DNA from: Deltaproteobacteria bacterium
GTDB taxonomy: Bacteria > Bacillota > Desulfotomaculia > Desulfotomaculales > JAGUVT01
Assembly: GCA_020062745.1 (NCBI GenBank)
Contig: JAGUVT010000017.1
Location: forward strand, 1 to 58,145
Length of the DNA: 58,145 nt
Direction of reading: 5' to 3'
Under the pieces are notes generated by a model that had not been told where the DNA came from, did no database searches, and saw only the letters and a program-made list of their open reading frames with translations. Below, piece after piece: positions 41,699 through 51,349 of this stretch; the stretch's first letter is position 1; each line of letters begins with the position of its first letter. Both the position numbers and the translations under genes were made by a program.

Positions 41699-43777
41699 GT
41701 GGTGCCTTCCCCGGTAGAGGTTGCGCTAAAAGAACAATGGAAAAGAAATAACGATGTGATTATTGCCGGGCTGGTCATCGGTATAGTTCTCTTGATCATC
41801 ATTCCCTTGCCGGCCTGGATGCTGGATATTTTCCTGACCCTTAGTATTACGCTGGGATTGGTGATCTTGCTGATTACCATGTTTACCACAGAACCCTTGC
41901 AGTTTTCCGTCTTTCCGTCATTATTGCTGGTTACCACCCTCTACCGGCTGGCATTGAATATTTCTTCTACACGATTGATTTTAAGTGAAGCTTCGGCGGG
42001 TAAGGTTATTGCCGCCTTCGGGCATTTTGTGATAAGCGGCAGTTATATAGTGGGAGCAGTGGTTTTTGTAATTATTACGGTTATTCAGTTCGTGGTTATT
42101 ACCAGCGGAGCCGGGCGGGTTGCCGAAGTGGCCGCCCGTTTTACCCTGGATGCCATGCCCGGCAAGCAAATGAGTATTGATGCGGAATTTAACTCTGGAT
42201 TGATTACCGAAGAGGAGGCCCGTAAGCGGCGGCGTCATCTGCAGAGAGAGGCCGATTTTTTCGGCTCTATGGACGGCGCCAGCAAGTTTGTGCGCGGCGA
42301 TGCTATTGCCGGTATTATTATTATTATCATCAATATAGTGGGCGGACTGACCATCGGTCTGGTGCAAATGAACATGTCGGCGGAAGAGGCCTTGCACATT
42401 TATACTTTGTTGACCGTAGGTGACGGATTGGTAACTCAGGTGCCGGCCCTGCTGGTTTCTACGGCGACGGGTATTTTAGTTACCAGGGCTACCTCTGATG
42501 CCACCTTCGGCAAGGATTTGTCCAGGCAATTTTTAAATTTCCCAAAAGTTTTGTTTCTTGCTGCGGCAATTCTGTTCGTATTGGGATTGGTCCCGGCTAT
42601 GCCCAACCTGCTTTTTCTGGTATTATCCGGGATGACGGCTTACCTGGCTTATACTTTGCTGCAAAGCGAGCGTCAGAGACAACTGGCGGAGCAGGAAAAC
42701 TTATCCCGCCAGTCCCGGAGCCGGCCTCAGGAACCGGAGAACGTATTCAGTTATTTTCAGGTAGACCCGTTGGAAATTGAGATTGGCTATAATTTAATTG
42801 TATTGACCGATGAAGAACAGGGCGGTGATCTTCTCTACCGTCTGTCTGCAGTGAGGCGGCAATGCGCTGCCGAAATGGGTATTTTTGTGCGACCGATCAG
42901 GATCCGGGATAACTTGCAGTTAAGCCCCAACAGTTACACTTTTAAGCTCAGGGGTGTACCGCTGGCTGAGGGAGAACTGATGCCGGGCCATTTCCTGGCG
43001 ATGGATCCGACCGGCCAGGCCAAAGAGGTTCCGGGCGTTTCTACTTTCGAGCCCACTTTTGGCCTTAAAGCCTGGTGGGTAACTGCTGCTGAGCGAGAAC
43101 AGGTTGAGCTCTCCGGCTTTACGGTGGTGGACGTTACAACGGTTATGATTACCCATCTGACGGAGTTTATTAAACGTAATGCGCATGAGCTGTTAGGCCG
43201 TCAGGAATTGAAAGAACTCCTTGATGTGGTGAAAGAAAAGAATCCGGCTGTGGTTGAGGAACTGGTACCGGATCTGCTTTCTTTAGGGGAAATCCAAAAG
43301 GTTTTCCAGAATCTGTTGCGCGAGCAGGTGCCGGTACGGGATTTGGTTGCTTTGCTGGAAGCGCTGGCAGATGGAGCACGTGTAAGTCACGATATCGATT
43401 ATCTGACCGAATATGTCCGCCAGGCAATGGCCAGAAACATTTGCCGGCTTTACAGCGTGCAGGGAGAAAAAATATCGGTGATTACTTTACATCCCAAGCT
43501 GGAACAGCGTATTGTGGAGTCTCTTCAGCAGACCCAGTTTGGTCTTTACCCGGTTTTAGAGCCCGATATTGTCCAGCGGGTGTTGGATGATTTGAAAAAG
43601 ATGTCTGAAAAATTAACCGTGCGGGGATTGACTTCGGTGGTACTATGCTCCCCGCGCGTTCGTCTGCCTCTAAGGAGACTCGTTGAAAGGCATCTGCCGG
43701 GTTTGGCAGTGCTGTCTCTTACTGAGATTGTTCCCGGCGTGGAGGTAGAAGCTGTAGGGACGGTGACAGCGGAATGA
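41699..43777 (+). CDS. flhA: Flagellar export gate protein FlhA
   Basis: 692 residues; GTG starts at 41699 or 41702. About eight N-terminal membrane helices carry FPSLLLVTTLYRLALNISST, then the FHIPEP-type loop region with AEVAARFTLDAMPGKQMSID. The large cytoplasmic domain from ~340 forms the nine-fold ring that receives chaperone-substrate complexes. It overlaps flhF by four bases (ATGA). Confidence 0.96.
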   Translation: MVPSPVEVALKEQWKRNNDVIIAGLVIGIVLLIIIPLPAWMLDIFLTLSITLGLVILLITMFTTEPLQFSVFPSLLLVTTLYRLALNISSTRLILSEASAGKVIAAFGHFVISGSYIVGAVVFVIITVIQFVVITSGAGRVAEVAARFTLDAMPGKQMSIDAEFNSGLITEEEARKRRRHLQREADFFGSMDGASKFVRGDAIAGIIIIIINIVGGLTIGLVQMNMSAEEALHIYTLLTVGDGLVTQVPALLVSTATGILVTRATSDATFGKDLSRQFLNFPKVLFLAAAILFVLGLVPAMPNLLFLVLSGMTAYLAYTLLQSERQRQLAEQENLSRQSRSRPQEPENVFSYFQVDPLEIEIGYNLIVLTDEEQGGDLLYRLSAVRRQCAAEMGIFVRPIRIRDNLQLSPNSYTFKLRGVPLAEGELMPGHFLAMDPTGQAKEVPGVSTFEPTFGLKAWWVTAAEREQVELSGFTVVDVTTVMITHLTEFIKRNAHELLGRQELKELLDVVKEKNPAVVEELVPDLLSLGEIQKVFQNLLREQVPVRDLVALLEALADGARVSHDIDYLTEYVRQAMARNICRLYSVQGEKISVITLHPKLEQRIVESLQQTQFGLYPVLEPDIVQRVLDDLKKMSEKLTVRGLTSVVLCSPRVRLPLRRLVERHLPGLAVLSLTEIVPGVEVEAVGTVTAE

Positions 43778-45024
43778 AAGTAAAAAAATATGTTGTTACT
43801 GATATGAAAGAAGCGATCAGGTTGATTAAAGGGGATTTGGGCCCGGAGGCGGTGATAATCAGCACCCGTAAGGTAAGGAGACGGGGGTGGTGGGGTTGGC
43901 TGGGTCAAAACCAGTTGGAAGTAACTGCTGCTGTTGATGATTATCACGATTTGAGGGGACAAAGGGGTACTGGAGCGCCGGCGGTAGCCGGTCAAAATTT
44001 AGGGGTAAATTTAAATGAAGTGTTGCCGAATAACGAAAGGCTTTACAGAAGAATTCCTGCTCCGCCAGGAGTGCCTGTTGTAAGTCATGCTGAGAATCTG
44101 GTTAAGCAAAAGGCGGTTGAACCGTCACCCGGCGAAATTGGCTTAAGGCATGATCTGGCCGAAGTTAAAGCTCTTTTACGCCAGGTGGTTAAAAGCAACG
44201 GCGAAAAAACACCGGGCGATCATCTGTTGTTGCGCTGGCGTCAGGTGCTGGTGGAGAAGGATGTGGAAGAGGATATTGTAGAGGAGTTGATGGAAGAGTT
44301 ACGAACCAGGATTGAACCGGAAAACTTTGAGGGTGATGACCGGGCCACTTTTTTGCTGGTTGATAAGGTGGCCAGGATGCTTGAGCCGGTTTGCGGGGAT
44401 AGTGAACATCTCCATAGAGTAATCGCCTTTGTTGGACCTACCGGTGTGGGAAAGACCACCACGCTGGCCAAGCTGGCGGCCCAGATGACGCTTTTTGAAA
44501 AGAAGAAGGTAGCTCTTGTAACCATTGATACCTACCGTATTGGTGCGGTTGAACAACTGAGAACATATGGAGAAATAATCGGTGTTCCGCTGGAAGTAGT
44601 GGTTACTCTGGAAGATTTGCAGCAGGCTTTAAAAAGGCAAAATGATAGTGATTTTATTTTGATTGATACGGCCGGGCGGCCTTCAAAGAATTTACGCCAG
44701 GTTTTGGAATTGAAGCGTTTTCTTGAGGTTATTCAGGAACCGAAGGATATTTTCTTGGTGCTTAGTTCTACTACCAAAAATCGGGATTTATTAAAGATTG
44801 CTGAGGATTTTAAAAAATTGCATTTTAATAAGTTAATTTTTACCAAGATTGACGAAACCGATTCGTTGGGTTGTCTTTTAAATATTCCTTACCGGTTAAG
44901 AATGCCGGTGGTTTACCTTACTGACGGGCAAAGCGTGCCGGATGATATTGATCGGGCTTATCCGAAAAAAATTGCCAAACTCTTAATAAAGGGAGTAGAA
45001 CGGTATGAGGGATCAGGCGGCTAA
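43774..45024 (+). CDS. flhF: SRP-type GTPase FlhF
   Basis: 416 residues. A variable basic N-terminus (KKYVVTDMKEAIRLIKGDLG) precedes the NG domain with FVGPTGVGKTTTLAKLAAQM at ~219 and the guanine-binding DTYRIGAVEQLRTYGEII and ILIDTAGRPSKNL blocks. FlhF, with FlhG, sets flagellar number and position at the membrane. It overlaps flhG by 20 bases. Confidence 0.95.
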   Translation: MKVKKYVVTDMKEAIRLIKGDLGPEAVIISTRKVRRRGWWGWLGQNQLEVTAAVDDYHDLRGQRGTGAPAVAGQNLGVNLNEVLPNNERLYRRIPAPPGVPVVSHAENLVKQKAVEPSPGEIGLRHDLAEVKALLRQVVKSNGEKTPGDHLLLRWRQVLVEKDVEEDIVEELMEELRTRIEPENFEGDDRATFLLVDKVARMLEPVCGDSEHLHRVIAFVGPTGVGKTTTLAKLAAQMTLFEKKKVALVTIDTYRIGAVEQLRTYGEIIGVPLEVVVTLEDLQQALKRQNDSDFILIDTAGRPSKNLRQVLELKRFLEVIQEPKDIFLVLSSTTKNRDLLKIAEDFKKLHFNKLIFTKIDETDSLGCLLNIPYRLRMPVVYLTDGQSVPDDIDRAYPKKIAKLLIKGVERYEGSGG

Positions 45025-45871
45025 GTTACGTGCTATGGCGCAAAATGTGCCTTACCGCACTGAAGAAAGCCAGGTTGCCGGGCCAAAAGTAATTGCTGTT
45101 ACCAGTGGTAAAGGTGGTGTCGGCAAAACAAATCTGGTAGTCAACCTGGCGGTATTGCTGGCAAGGATGGGGAAAAAGGTAGTGATTTTTGATGCTGATT
45201 TGGGGCTGGCCAATGTAGAAGTTTTGCTGGGTATCACGCCTGCTTACACCCTTTACGATGTTTTATACGGAGATAAGGATTTTAATGAAATTCTAACTGC
45301 CGGGCCGTTCGATCTGAAGGTAGTTTCCGGTGGAACCGGCCTGCACGAATTGGCAAATTTGGATTACGTCCAGCGTGAAAAGTTAGTTAAGGCGCTTAAT
45401 CACCTGCAGGTAGATTTTGTTTTTGTTGATACCGGCGCCGGTATTAATAAAAATGTGCTGGGGTTTGTAGCAGCAGCCGAGGAAGTTATTTTTATAGTTA
45501 CGCCTGAACCGACCTCGTTAACCGATGCCTACGGTTTAATTAAGGTTTTAGCCAAATATAAAATTTATTCAGAGGTAGGCCTGGTGGTAAACCGTACTTT
45601 AAGCGAGCGTGAAGCCAACCAGACGGCGGGAAGAATTGAGGCGGTAGCCGGACGTTTTTTGCAGGTAAAAGTAAAGTATCTGGGTTTTATTTGTGAGGAC
45701 CGGATGGTGGGTCTGGCAGTAAAAAACCAGCAGCCTTTTGTGTTGATGAGTCCTAATGCCGCTGCTTCTAAAAACCTCCTCAGTATAGCTGGCTGCTTGC
45801 TGAATGAGCCCTGCCGGGAAGCTAAAGGGATGAGTAGTTTTGTCGGTAAGCTATTACGTTTGTTTGGATAG
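45005..45871 (+). CDS. flhG: MinD-like ATPase FlhG (YlxH)
   Basis: 288 residues. The deviant Walker A motif VTSGKGGVGKTNLVVNLAVL starts near residue 30 and VVIFDADLGLANVEVLLGIT follows. FVDTGAGINKNVLGFVAAAE is the switch region. The N-terminal DQAAKLRAMAQ segment is the FlhF-activating helix known from Bacillus FlhG. It limits flagellar number and helps C-ring assembly. Confidence 0.94.
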   Translation: MRDQAAKLRAMAQNVPYRTEESQVAGPKVIAVTSGKGGVGKTNLVVNLAVLLARMGKKVVIFDADLGLANVEVLLGITPAYTLYDVLYGDKDFNEILTAGPFDLKVVSGGTGLHELANLDYVQREKLVKALNHLQVDFVFVDTGAGINKNVLGFVAAAEEVIFIVTPEPTSLTDAYGLIKVLAKYKIYSEVGLVVNRTLSEREANQTAGRIEAVAGRFLQVKVKYLGFICEDRMVGLAVKNQQPFVLMSPNAAASKNLLSIAGCLLNEPCREAKGMSSFVGKLLRLFG

Positions 45872-45877
45872 GTGAAA

Positions 45878-46528
45878 ATGAGCAAGAAGATTCTCAGAGT
45901 TAAATTAAAAATTGAGGTTTCCCGGGAAGGGGAAGAGATTTTATACTTTTCTTCAATCCAGGACTTTAAAGAAGAGTATTTTTCCATATCCTTACCTTAC
46001 CGCCGCGGCCGGCCGTTAAATTTACGAATGGGGGACAGGGTAAAGATCACCGTGCCCGGGGATAGTGAGGCTTTTAGCTTTGTTTCGGAGGTGATCGGGC
46101 AGCGAAATGATCCGCTCCGGCTTATTGACCTGGCTTTGCCGGAGCGAATCGAACGCATTCAGCGCCGGCATTTCGTGCGGTTGCCCGTAAATATAGATGT
46201 TTTCTTTGCGGAGGGTGAAGATGCGGAGGAAAACCTGACTTATTTTAAAGCGGCGACTGTTGATTTGAGTGAAGGCGGTATGCGAATCAGGACCAGCCAA
46301 AATTTTCCCTTGGAGACTTGCTTGTGGGTTAAATTTACCTTGCCGCTGGAAGGTAATCCAGTCGAGATATTTACCAGAACACGTGTTGTCAGAACAGTAG
46401 TGCAGTTTCTGGACAGTGGAAAGTTTTACGAGACTGCTCTGGAGTTTATTGACCTGCCCGGTTTGCGGCGGGATCAGATATTTACCTATGTTTTTAAAAG
46501 AATGATCGAGCAAAGGCAGCTTGTTTAA
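45878..46528 (+). CDS. PilZ-domain c-di-GMP receptor (YcgR/YpfB-like)
   Basis: About 216 residues; the ATG at 45878 follows AGGTG closely, and the GTG at 45872 is also in frame. The N-terminal YcgR-like domain (MGDRVKITVPGDSEAFSFVS) precedes a PilZ domain with RRHFVRLPV and DLSEGGMRI, the two c-di-GMP-binding motifs. Such proteins slow the motor when c-di-GMP is high. Location between flhG and sigD supports a flagellar brake role. Confidence 0.88.
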   Translation: MSKKILRVKLKIEVSREGEEILYFSSIQDFKEEYFSISLPYRRGRPLNLRMGDRVKITVPGDSEAFSFVSEVIGQRNDPLRLIDLALPERIERIQRRHFVRLPVNIDVFFAEGEDAEENLTYFKAATVDLSEGGMRIRTSQNFPLETCLWVKFTLPLEGNPVEIFTRTRVVRTVVQFLDSGKFYETALEFIDLPGLRRDQIFTYVFKRMIEQRQLV

Positions 46529-46562
46529 GAGAGATTGTCTTTTGGAATGAGAGGTACCCCCA

Positions 46563-47327
46563 ATGGATACAGAAAAACTGTGGCGTGATTACCGGAATAC
46601 ACGGGATTCAGCAATCCGTCAGGAACTGGTTTTGAATTACTTATGGCTGGTTAAGTACCTGGCTGGAAGATTGGCTGTAAGGTTACCGCCTTGTCTCAGC
46701 CAGGAGGATCTGGAAAGTTGTGGGGTTTTCGGCTTAATGGAAGCTATAGATAAGTACGATCCCGGCCGGGGTATTAACTTTGAGTCTTATGCCCAGTGCC
46801 GGGTACGAGGGGCAATGATTGATGAGATGAGAAGGTTGAATTGGTTACCCCGTTCGGTATGGGACAGATTGAAAAGAATCAGTGAAGTAAAGGATAAAAT
46901 CCAAAGCGAGACCGGTCAGCCGGCTTCGGATGAAATGCTGGCTAAAGAACTTGGTATTAAAGTTGAAGAAGTGCGCAAAGCTGTCCGAAATTATCATATG
47001 GTTAGTTTATCTTCCCTGGAGGAAACCACGTTAACTGCCGAAGGCGAGCAGGTTAGATGGGGGAACCTGTTGGAAGATCCGCTTAGTCCCGATCCTCTTG
47101 AGTCTTTGGAGACGCAGGAAGCGCAGCAGATGCTGATTCAGGCGATTGACAGCTTAAGTGAAAAGGATCGTATCGTTTTAGCCCTTTATTATAAGGAAGG
47201 GCTGACGTTGAAGGAAATAGGCCGGGTGCTGGAGATTTCCGAGTCGCGGGTATGTCAAATTCATGCCCGGGCCCTGGACAGGTTGCGGAACAAATTGAAA
47301 GAGGTAGCTTATGAGCGGTGTGGTTAG
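46563..47327 (+). CDS. sigD: Flagellar sigma factor SigD (FliA/WhiG family)
   Basis: 254 residues. Region 2 has LWLVKYLAGRLAVRLPPCLS, then DLESCGVFGLMEAIDKYDPG and FESYAQCRVRGAMIDEMRRL. Region 4 has LSEKDRIVLALYYKEGLTLK and EIGRVLEISESRVCQIHARA. It directs transcription of late flagellar genes, and matching promoters stand before hag and flaG here. No anti-sigma gene flgM is in the window. It overlaps the next gene by 17 bases. Confidence 0.95.
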   Translation: MDTEKLWRDYRNTRDSAIRQELVLNYLWLVKYLAGRLAVRLPPCLSQEDLESCGVFGLMEAIDKYDPGRGINFESYAQCRVRGAMIDEMRRLNWLPRSVWDRLKRISEVKDKIQSETGQPASDEMLAKELGIKVEEVRKAVRNYHMVSLSSLEETTLTAEGEQVRWGNLLEDPLSPDPLESLETQEAQQMLIQAIDSLSEKDRIVLALYYKEGLTLKEIGRVLEISESRVCQIHARALDRLRNKLKEVAYERCG

Positions 47328-47730
47328 ATATCCTTCCGGTGAGGTATATTTACCGGTTGTTTTGCTGTTAGTGGTGCTGTTTGTTTGTATAGCAATTTAC
47401 CGGTTGTTTAAGAAGCTGGAGAAACATGAAACTTCTTTTACTCATGTTCTGGATGATTCGAAAAGATTGGAAGTAGCCGAACAGGAGGTCAGGTTGGAGA
47501 ACCTTGAATCGAGAATTGAGCTCATCATTTCTCTTATACTCGAGATAAAGGGGCAACTGCACCAGATTAATACGGTTTTTGCATCCAGGGAGGTAAAAGG
47601 GATCAGCCAATACGAAGAAATTTACCAGGCTTTTGACCAGGGGAAAGATATCGGGGAACTGGTCCGTCAGTTTGGACGCGACAAGGGTGAGATTGAATTA
47701 ATCCTTAATTTGCGAAAAGCAAGTAGCTGA
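47311..47730 (+). CDS. DUF6115/SwrB-like membrane protein
   Basis: 139 residues. An N-terminal membrane helix (YLPVVLLLVVLFVCIAIYRL) leads to a coiled coil (KRLEVAEQEVRLENLESRIE) and a C-terminal helix-turn-helix-like end (YEEIYQAFDQGKDIGELVRQ, FGRDKGEIELILNL). This is the layout of Bacillus SwrB, which follows sigD and promotes basal-body maturation. Homology by eye is moderate; position and domain order support it. Confidence 0.75.
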   Translation: MSGVVRYPSGEVYLPVVLLLVVLFVCIAIYRLFKKLEKHETSFTHVLDDSKRLEVAEQEVRLENLESRIELIISLILEIKGQLHQINTVFASREVKGISQYEEIYQAFDQGKDIGELVRQFGRDKGEIELILNLRKASS

Positions 47731-47743
47731 AGGGGGAACTGTC

Positions 47744-48502
47744 ATGCTGAGAGGAATTTATGCAGCGGCTGCCGGTATGGATGTGCAACAGGCCAGGTTG
47801 GATGTTCTTTCCAATAATCTGGCTAATGTCAGGACCGCCGGCTTTAAAAAAGAAGACTTGCTGGTCGGCCCGTTTTCCGAGCTTTTTTTGCAGTACCGTG
47901 AGGAGCCGTTGGAGAGACCGGAAGCCAACCCGCGGGTAGTGGGGCGGCTTAACCTTGGAGCACAGGTTTATGAGGTGATCCCCGACCTGCGTAATGGGCC
48001 GTTGCAAGAGACTTTTAATCCAACTGATCTGGCCCTGGAAGGCGACGGCTTTTTTACTGTTAATACTGAAGAAGGAACTCGTTACACCAGGGACGGCTCT
48101 TTTACGTTAAATCAGGACGGTTGCCTGGCTACTTCCCGGGGAGATCTTGTTTTGGGTGAGAATGGCCCGATTGCAGTAGGTGAAGGAGAATTTAAGGTTA
48201 GCTCTGATGGGGAGGTGCGGAGCAAGGGCCAGGTAATAGACAGACTGGCGCTGGCTGCTTTTAAAGAAAGGCTGGTTAAGCTGGAAAACAACTATTATGT
48301 TGCGCCGGCTGATGTACAAAAAGCGGAAACGGTCAATTTAAAGGTTAAACAGGGTTATTTGGAAAGATCCAATGTACAGGTGGCTGATGAAATGGTTGAT
48401 ATGATTGGAATAATACATATTTATGAAGCTAATCAGAAGGTGGTGAAAGCTTTAGATGAACTGCTTGATAAGGCAGTTAACCAGGTGGGCAGCGTCAAAT
48501 AA
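47744..48502 (+). CDS. flhO: Flagellar rod protein, FlgF/FlhO type
   Basis: 252 residues. LRGIYAAAAGMDVQQARLDV and LSNNLANVRTAGFKKEDLLV at the start, FTVNTEEGTRYTRDGSFTLN in the middle, and RSNVQVADEMVDMIGIIHIY at the end are rod/hook motifs. In Bacillus, FlhO and FlhP form the distal rod; here the pair follows sigD. It has no D2 insert. Confidence 0.88.
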   Translation: MLRGIYAAAAGMDVQQARLDVLSNNLANVRTAGFKKEDLLVGPFSELFLQYREEPLERPEANPRVVGRLNLGAQVYEVIPDLRNGPLQETFNPTDLALEGDGFFTVNTEEGTRYTRDGSFTLNQDGCLATSRGDLVLGENGPIAVGEGEFKVSSDGEVRSKGQVIDRLALAAFKERLVKLENNYYVAPADVQKAETVNLKVKQGYLERSNVQVADEMVDMIGIIHIYEANQKVVKALDELLDKAVNQVGSVK

Positions 48503-48573
48503 TCACCTCATGTCATAAGGGGTAATTTTCAGGGCAGGGTTTTTCGATAATGTTGAACAGGAGGTGTCGGTTT

Positions 48574-49356
48574 TTGATTGGAGCTTTGAGTAATGGTGCT
48601 GCCGGTATTAATACTCAGCAGGTAGAGATCGATGCTGTTGCCCATAACATTGCCAATATGAATACTGCCGGCTATAAAAGAAGCAGGCCTCATTTTACTG
48701 AGCTCATGCGCCAGGCTATAGTTGATTCAGGAGTCCCGGTAAGTGCCGGGAATCAGCAGGGGATACGGAAAGGCCTGGGGGTGGCGGTGGCAGGTATCAA
48801 CCGGTCCTTCCAATCAGGGGGGTTGGTGGAAACGGACCGGCAGTTGGATTTAGCCATAGAGGGCGGAGGATTTTTGAAGGTGGGGTTGCCACAAGGTGTG
48901 ACTTGTTTTACCAGGGACGGTTCCCTGAAGGTGGATGACAGCGGGTTTTTAGCCACCAGTGCCGGATACCGGATTCTTCCTGAAATACAAATACCGGAGA
49001 ATTGCCGGAGTGTCAAGGTGGGAAAAGATGGCGCCGTTTTTGTAATCATGGCGGAAGGGACTGAACAGAAAGCAGGTCAAATATTGCTTTATAGTTTTAT
49101 GAATGCGGGCGGTCTGGCTTCTGTTGGTGAGAATTTATATCAACCCACGCCGGCCAGTGGGACATTGCAAGAAGGCGTGCCTTCCTCCGGAGAATTCGGG
49201 GTAGTTCACCAGGGGTTTTTGGAATCTTCTAATGTCGACCTGGCAGGGGAAATGGCAGAGTTGATTGAAGCCTCCAGGGCTCTGGGATTGAATGTTCGTT
49301 TGGTAAAAACGGCTGATGAGATGTGGGGTATGGCGAATAACATAACCAGGTTTTAG
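48574..49356 (+). CDS. flhP: Flagellar rod protein, FlgG/FlhP type
   Basis: 260 residues from the TTG at 48574, placed seven bases after CAGGAGGTG; the ATG at 48550 lies before that site and would add a non-conserved leader. IGALSNGAAGINTQQVEIDA with HNIANMNTAGYKRSRPHFTE begins the protein. SSNVDLAGEMAELIEASRAL ends the core. It probably forms the distal rod with the preceding gene. Confidence 0.86.
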   Translation: MIGALSNGAAGINTQQVEIDAVAHNIANMNTAGYKRSRPHFTELMRQAIVDSGVPVSAGNQQGIRKGLGVAVAGINRSFQSGGLVETDRQLDLAIEGGGFLKVGLPQGVTCFTRDGSLKVDDSGFLATSAGYRILPEIQIPENCRSVKVGKDGAVFVIMAEGTEQKAGQILLYSFMNAGGLASVGENLYQPTPASGTLQEGVPSSGEFGVVHQGFLESSNVDLAGEMAELIEASRALGLNVRLVKTADEMWGMANNITRF

Positions 49357-49380
49357 AAATGTTTTCCGATGGAGGGTTAA

Positions 49381-49887
49381 ATGCAGCCGGCAAATTTTAT
49401 TGAAGAAGCGCCGGTCGGGATTGCTGAGTACAGGATTACCAGCAGTCCGGGCCGCTTGATTGCTTTAGGGTTGGGATCTTGTGTTGCGGTTAGTCTTTAT
49501 GATCCGGTAGCAAAAATAGGGGGGCTTTTGCATGTTATGCTTCCGGATAGTACCCAGTTTAATCATAACAGTATTAAGAAACCATCTAAATTTGCCGACC
49601 TTGGCGTACCGCTGCTGGTGTCGGAGATTAAGGGTAATGGAGGGAAATCAAGTTTACTGCAGGCTAAAATAGCCGGCGGAGCCCAGATGTTTTCAGGGAG
49701 TGACAATGGTTTTGTGATGAATATTGGCTTGCGTAATGCGGAAATGGTCAGGGCGATTCTGCAAAAGTTGGGAATCAAGCTGATTGCTGAAGATACGGGC
49801 GGCAACAGGGGACGGACAATAATCCTGGACACCAGTAGTGGTTCAGTTTATGTGCGCTACGCTGGTTTGCCGGCAAAGGTGATTTAA
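49381..49887 (+). CDS. cheD: Chemoreceptor glutamine deamidase CheD
   Basis: 168 residues. IALGLGSCVAVSLYDPVAKI carries the catalytic Cys, and GGLLHVMLPDS the catalytic His. KIAGGAQMF and NAEMVRAILQKLGIKLIAED, then TGGNRGRTI, follow the family. CheD deamidates receptor Gln residues and activates CheC. It is in the operon with CheC, giving the adaptation pair. Confidence 0.94.
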   Translation: MQPANFIEEAPVGIAEYRITSSPGRLIALGLGSCVAVSLYDPVAKIGGLLHVMLPDSTQFNHNSIKKPSKFADLGVPLLVSEIKGNGGKSSLLQAKIAGGAQMFSGSDNGFVMNIGLRNAEMVRAILQKLGIKLIAEDTGGNRGRTIILDTSSGSVYVRYAGLPAKVI

Positions 49888-49889
49888 AA

Positions 49890-50660
49890 GTGGATTTTGA
49901 TGAATTTAAGGAGAGGATAAGGCACTCATTTAAAATAGATCTCGGCGGATACAAAGAGAAACAGTTAAAGCGACGCCTTAATTCCTTGATGGGACGTTAC
50001 GGTACTGCCGATTATGGTTATTTTTATCAGTTGATGGTTGGAGATCGGGCAGTGCTTAACTGTTTTTTAGATAACCTGACCATTAATGTTTCGGAGTTTT
50101 TCAGGGATCCGAAGATGTTCCGGTTCTTAGAAGAAGTGATTTTACCTGATTTATTGCTAAAAAGACCGGGTTTAAAAGTTTGGAGCGCTGCCTGCGCCGA
50201 TGGTGCAGAGCCTTATTCTGCAGCGATTATTTTAGAAGATCTGGCGCCGGGTAAAAAACATATTTTAGAAGCAACCGACCTGGATCAAAAGATTCTGGTT
50301 AAAGCAAAGGAAGGCCGGTTTTCATCCGAGTCGGTGCGTAATGTTTCAAAAGGCCGGCTTGATCGTTATTTTCTAAAAGATGGCAAGGATTTTTTGTTAA
50401 AAGAAAGAATTAAAGAAAAGGTGATGTTTCGGTTTCAAGATCTTTTAACCGGGGTATTTCGTACCGGCTATGATTTAATTATTTGCCGTAACGTGGCAAT
50501 ATATTTTAATCGTGAAAGCCAAAACCGGCTTAATGAAAAATTTGTGCAAAGCCTTAACTGCGGAGGAGTTTTATTTGTTGGAGGGAGTGAAATAATTATG
50601 AATTACGCTGAACTGGGGTTGACCAGGGTTGCTACCGGTTTTTACCGCAAGGATAAATAG
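49890..50660 (+). CDS. cheR: Chemotaxis protein methyltransferase CheR
   Basis: 256 residues, GTG start three bases after cheD. It has an N-terminal helical domain (KIDLGGYKEKQLKRRLNSLM), NVSEFFRDPKMFRFLEEVIL, and the SAM site WSAACADGAEPYSAAIILED. DLIICRNVAIYFNRESQNRL is the CheR signature. It methylates receptor glutamates. SAM motif Ala-Ala-Cys-Ala-Asp replaces the usual AGCSTGEE-type loop, a mild variation. Confidence 0.9.
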   Translation: MDFDEFKERIRHSFKIDLGGYKEKQLKRRLNSLMGRYGTADYGYFYQLMVGDRAVLNCFLDNLTINVSEFFRDPKMFRFLEEVILPDLLLKRPGLKVWSAACADGAEPYSAAIILEDLAPGKKHILEATDLDQKILVKAKEGRFSSESVRNVSKGRLDRYFLKDGKDFLLKERIKEKVMFRFQDLLTGVFRTGYDLIICRNVAIYFNRESQNRLNEKFVQSLNCGGVLFVGGSEIIMNYAELGLTRVATGFYRKDK

Positions 50661-50676
50661 AAAGGGTGAGAGAAAG

Positions 50677-51291
50677 ATGAATCTTTCGCCGTTATTTTTA
50701 GATGCTTTTCAAGAGGTCGGCAATATTGGTTTGGGTAATGCCGCCACCTCTTTATCCCAGATGCTGAATGCGAAAGTAGAAATGAAGGTTCCACGGGCCG
50801 GTTTCTTGTTTTTTGAAGAAATTTTGCCCCTGGTAGGCGGACTTGAGGAAGTAGTTGCCTGTGTTTATTTAAGGGTGGAGGGTGATGTTCCGGGTACAAT
50901 TGTTTTTATTTTTAAACAAGAAAGCGCCTTTTATCTGGTGGACATGTTGCTCGGTCAAGAAAAAGGAACCACCGGCATGCTTGACGAAATGGGTGAATCG
51001 GTAGTCAAAGAAATTGGCAATGTTTTAACAGGCTCTTTTATAAATGCTATTTGTGCCATGACCAGCTTAAACATTGTCACCACTGTGCCAATGTTTGCTT
51101 TTGATATGCTTGCTGCTGTCTTAAGTTCCTGTTTTGTTACTATTAATAATGCCGATGATCAGGTATTGCTCATAGAGACTTCCCTTTTGCAGGATTGTGA
51201 ACAAATTACCGGGCATTTTTTCTTTTTTGCTGATCCTGCTACTCTGGATAAGCTTTTCTCATCCATAGGTTTTACAGCAGGAACGTTTTAG
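50677..51291 (+). CDS. cheC: CheY-P phosphatase CheC
   Basis: 204 residues from the ATG at 50677 (GGGTGAGAG site). There are two active-site helices: DAFQEVGNIGLGNAATSLSQ and ESVVKEIGNVLTGSFINAIC, each with the Glu-xx-Asn pair. CheC dephosphorylates CheY-P and is boosted by CheD. No SpoA/FliN domain follows, which separates it from FliY. Confidence 0.92.
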   Translation: MNLSPLFLDAFQEVGNIGLGNAATSLSQMLNAKVEMKVPRAGFLFFEEILPLVGGLEEVVACVYLRVEGDVPGTIVFIFKQESAFYLVDMLLGQEKGTTGMLDEMGESVVKEIGNVLTGSFINAICAMTSLNIVTTVPMFAFDMLAAVLSSCFVTINNADDQVLLIETSLLQDCEQITGHFFFFADPATLDKLFSSIGFTAGTF

Positions 51292-51349
51292 GGATAAGTT
51301 ACGACGGAATGTGGTCAAAAATTGCCCTTAAAAAAGGAGGTATTTACCG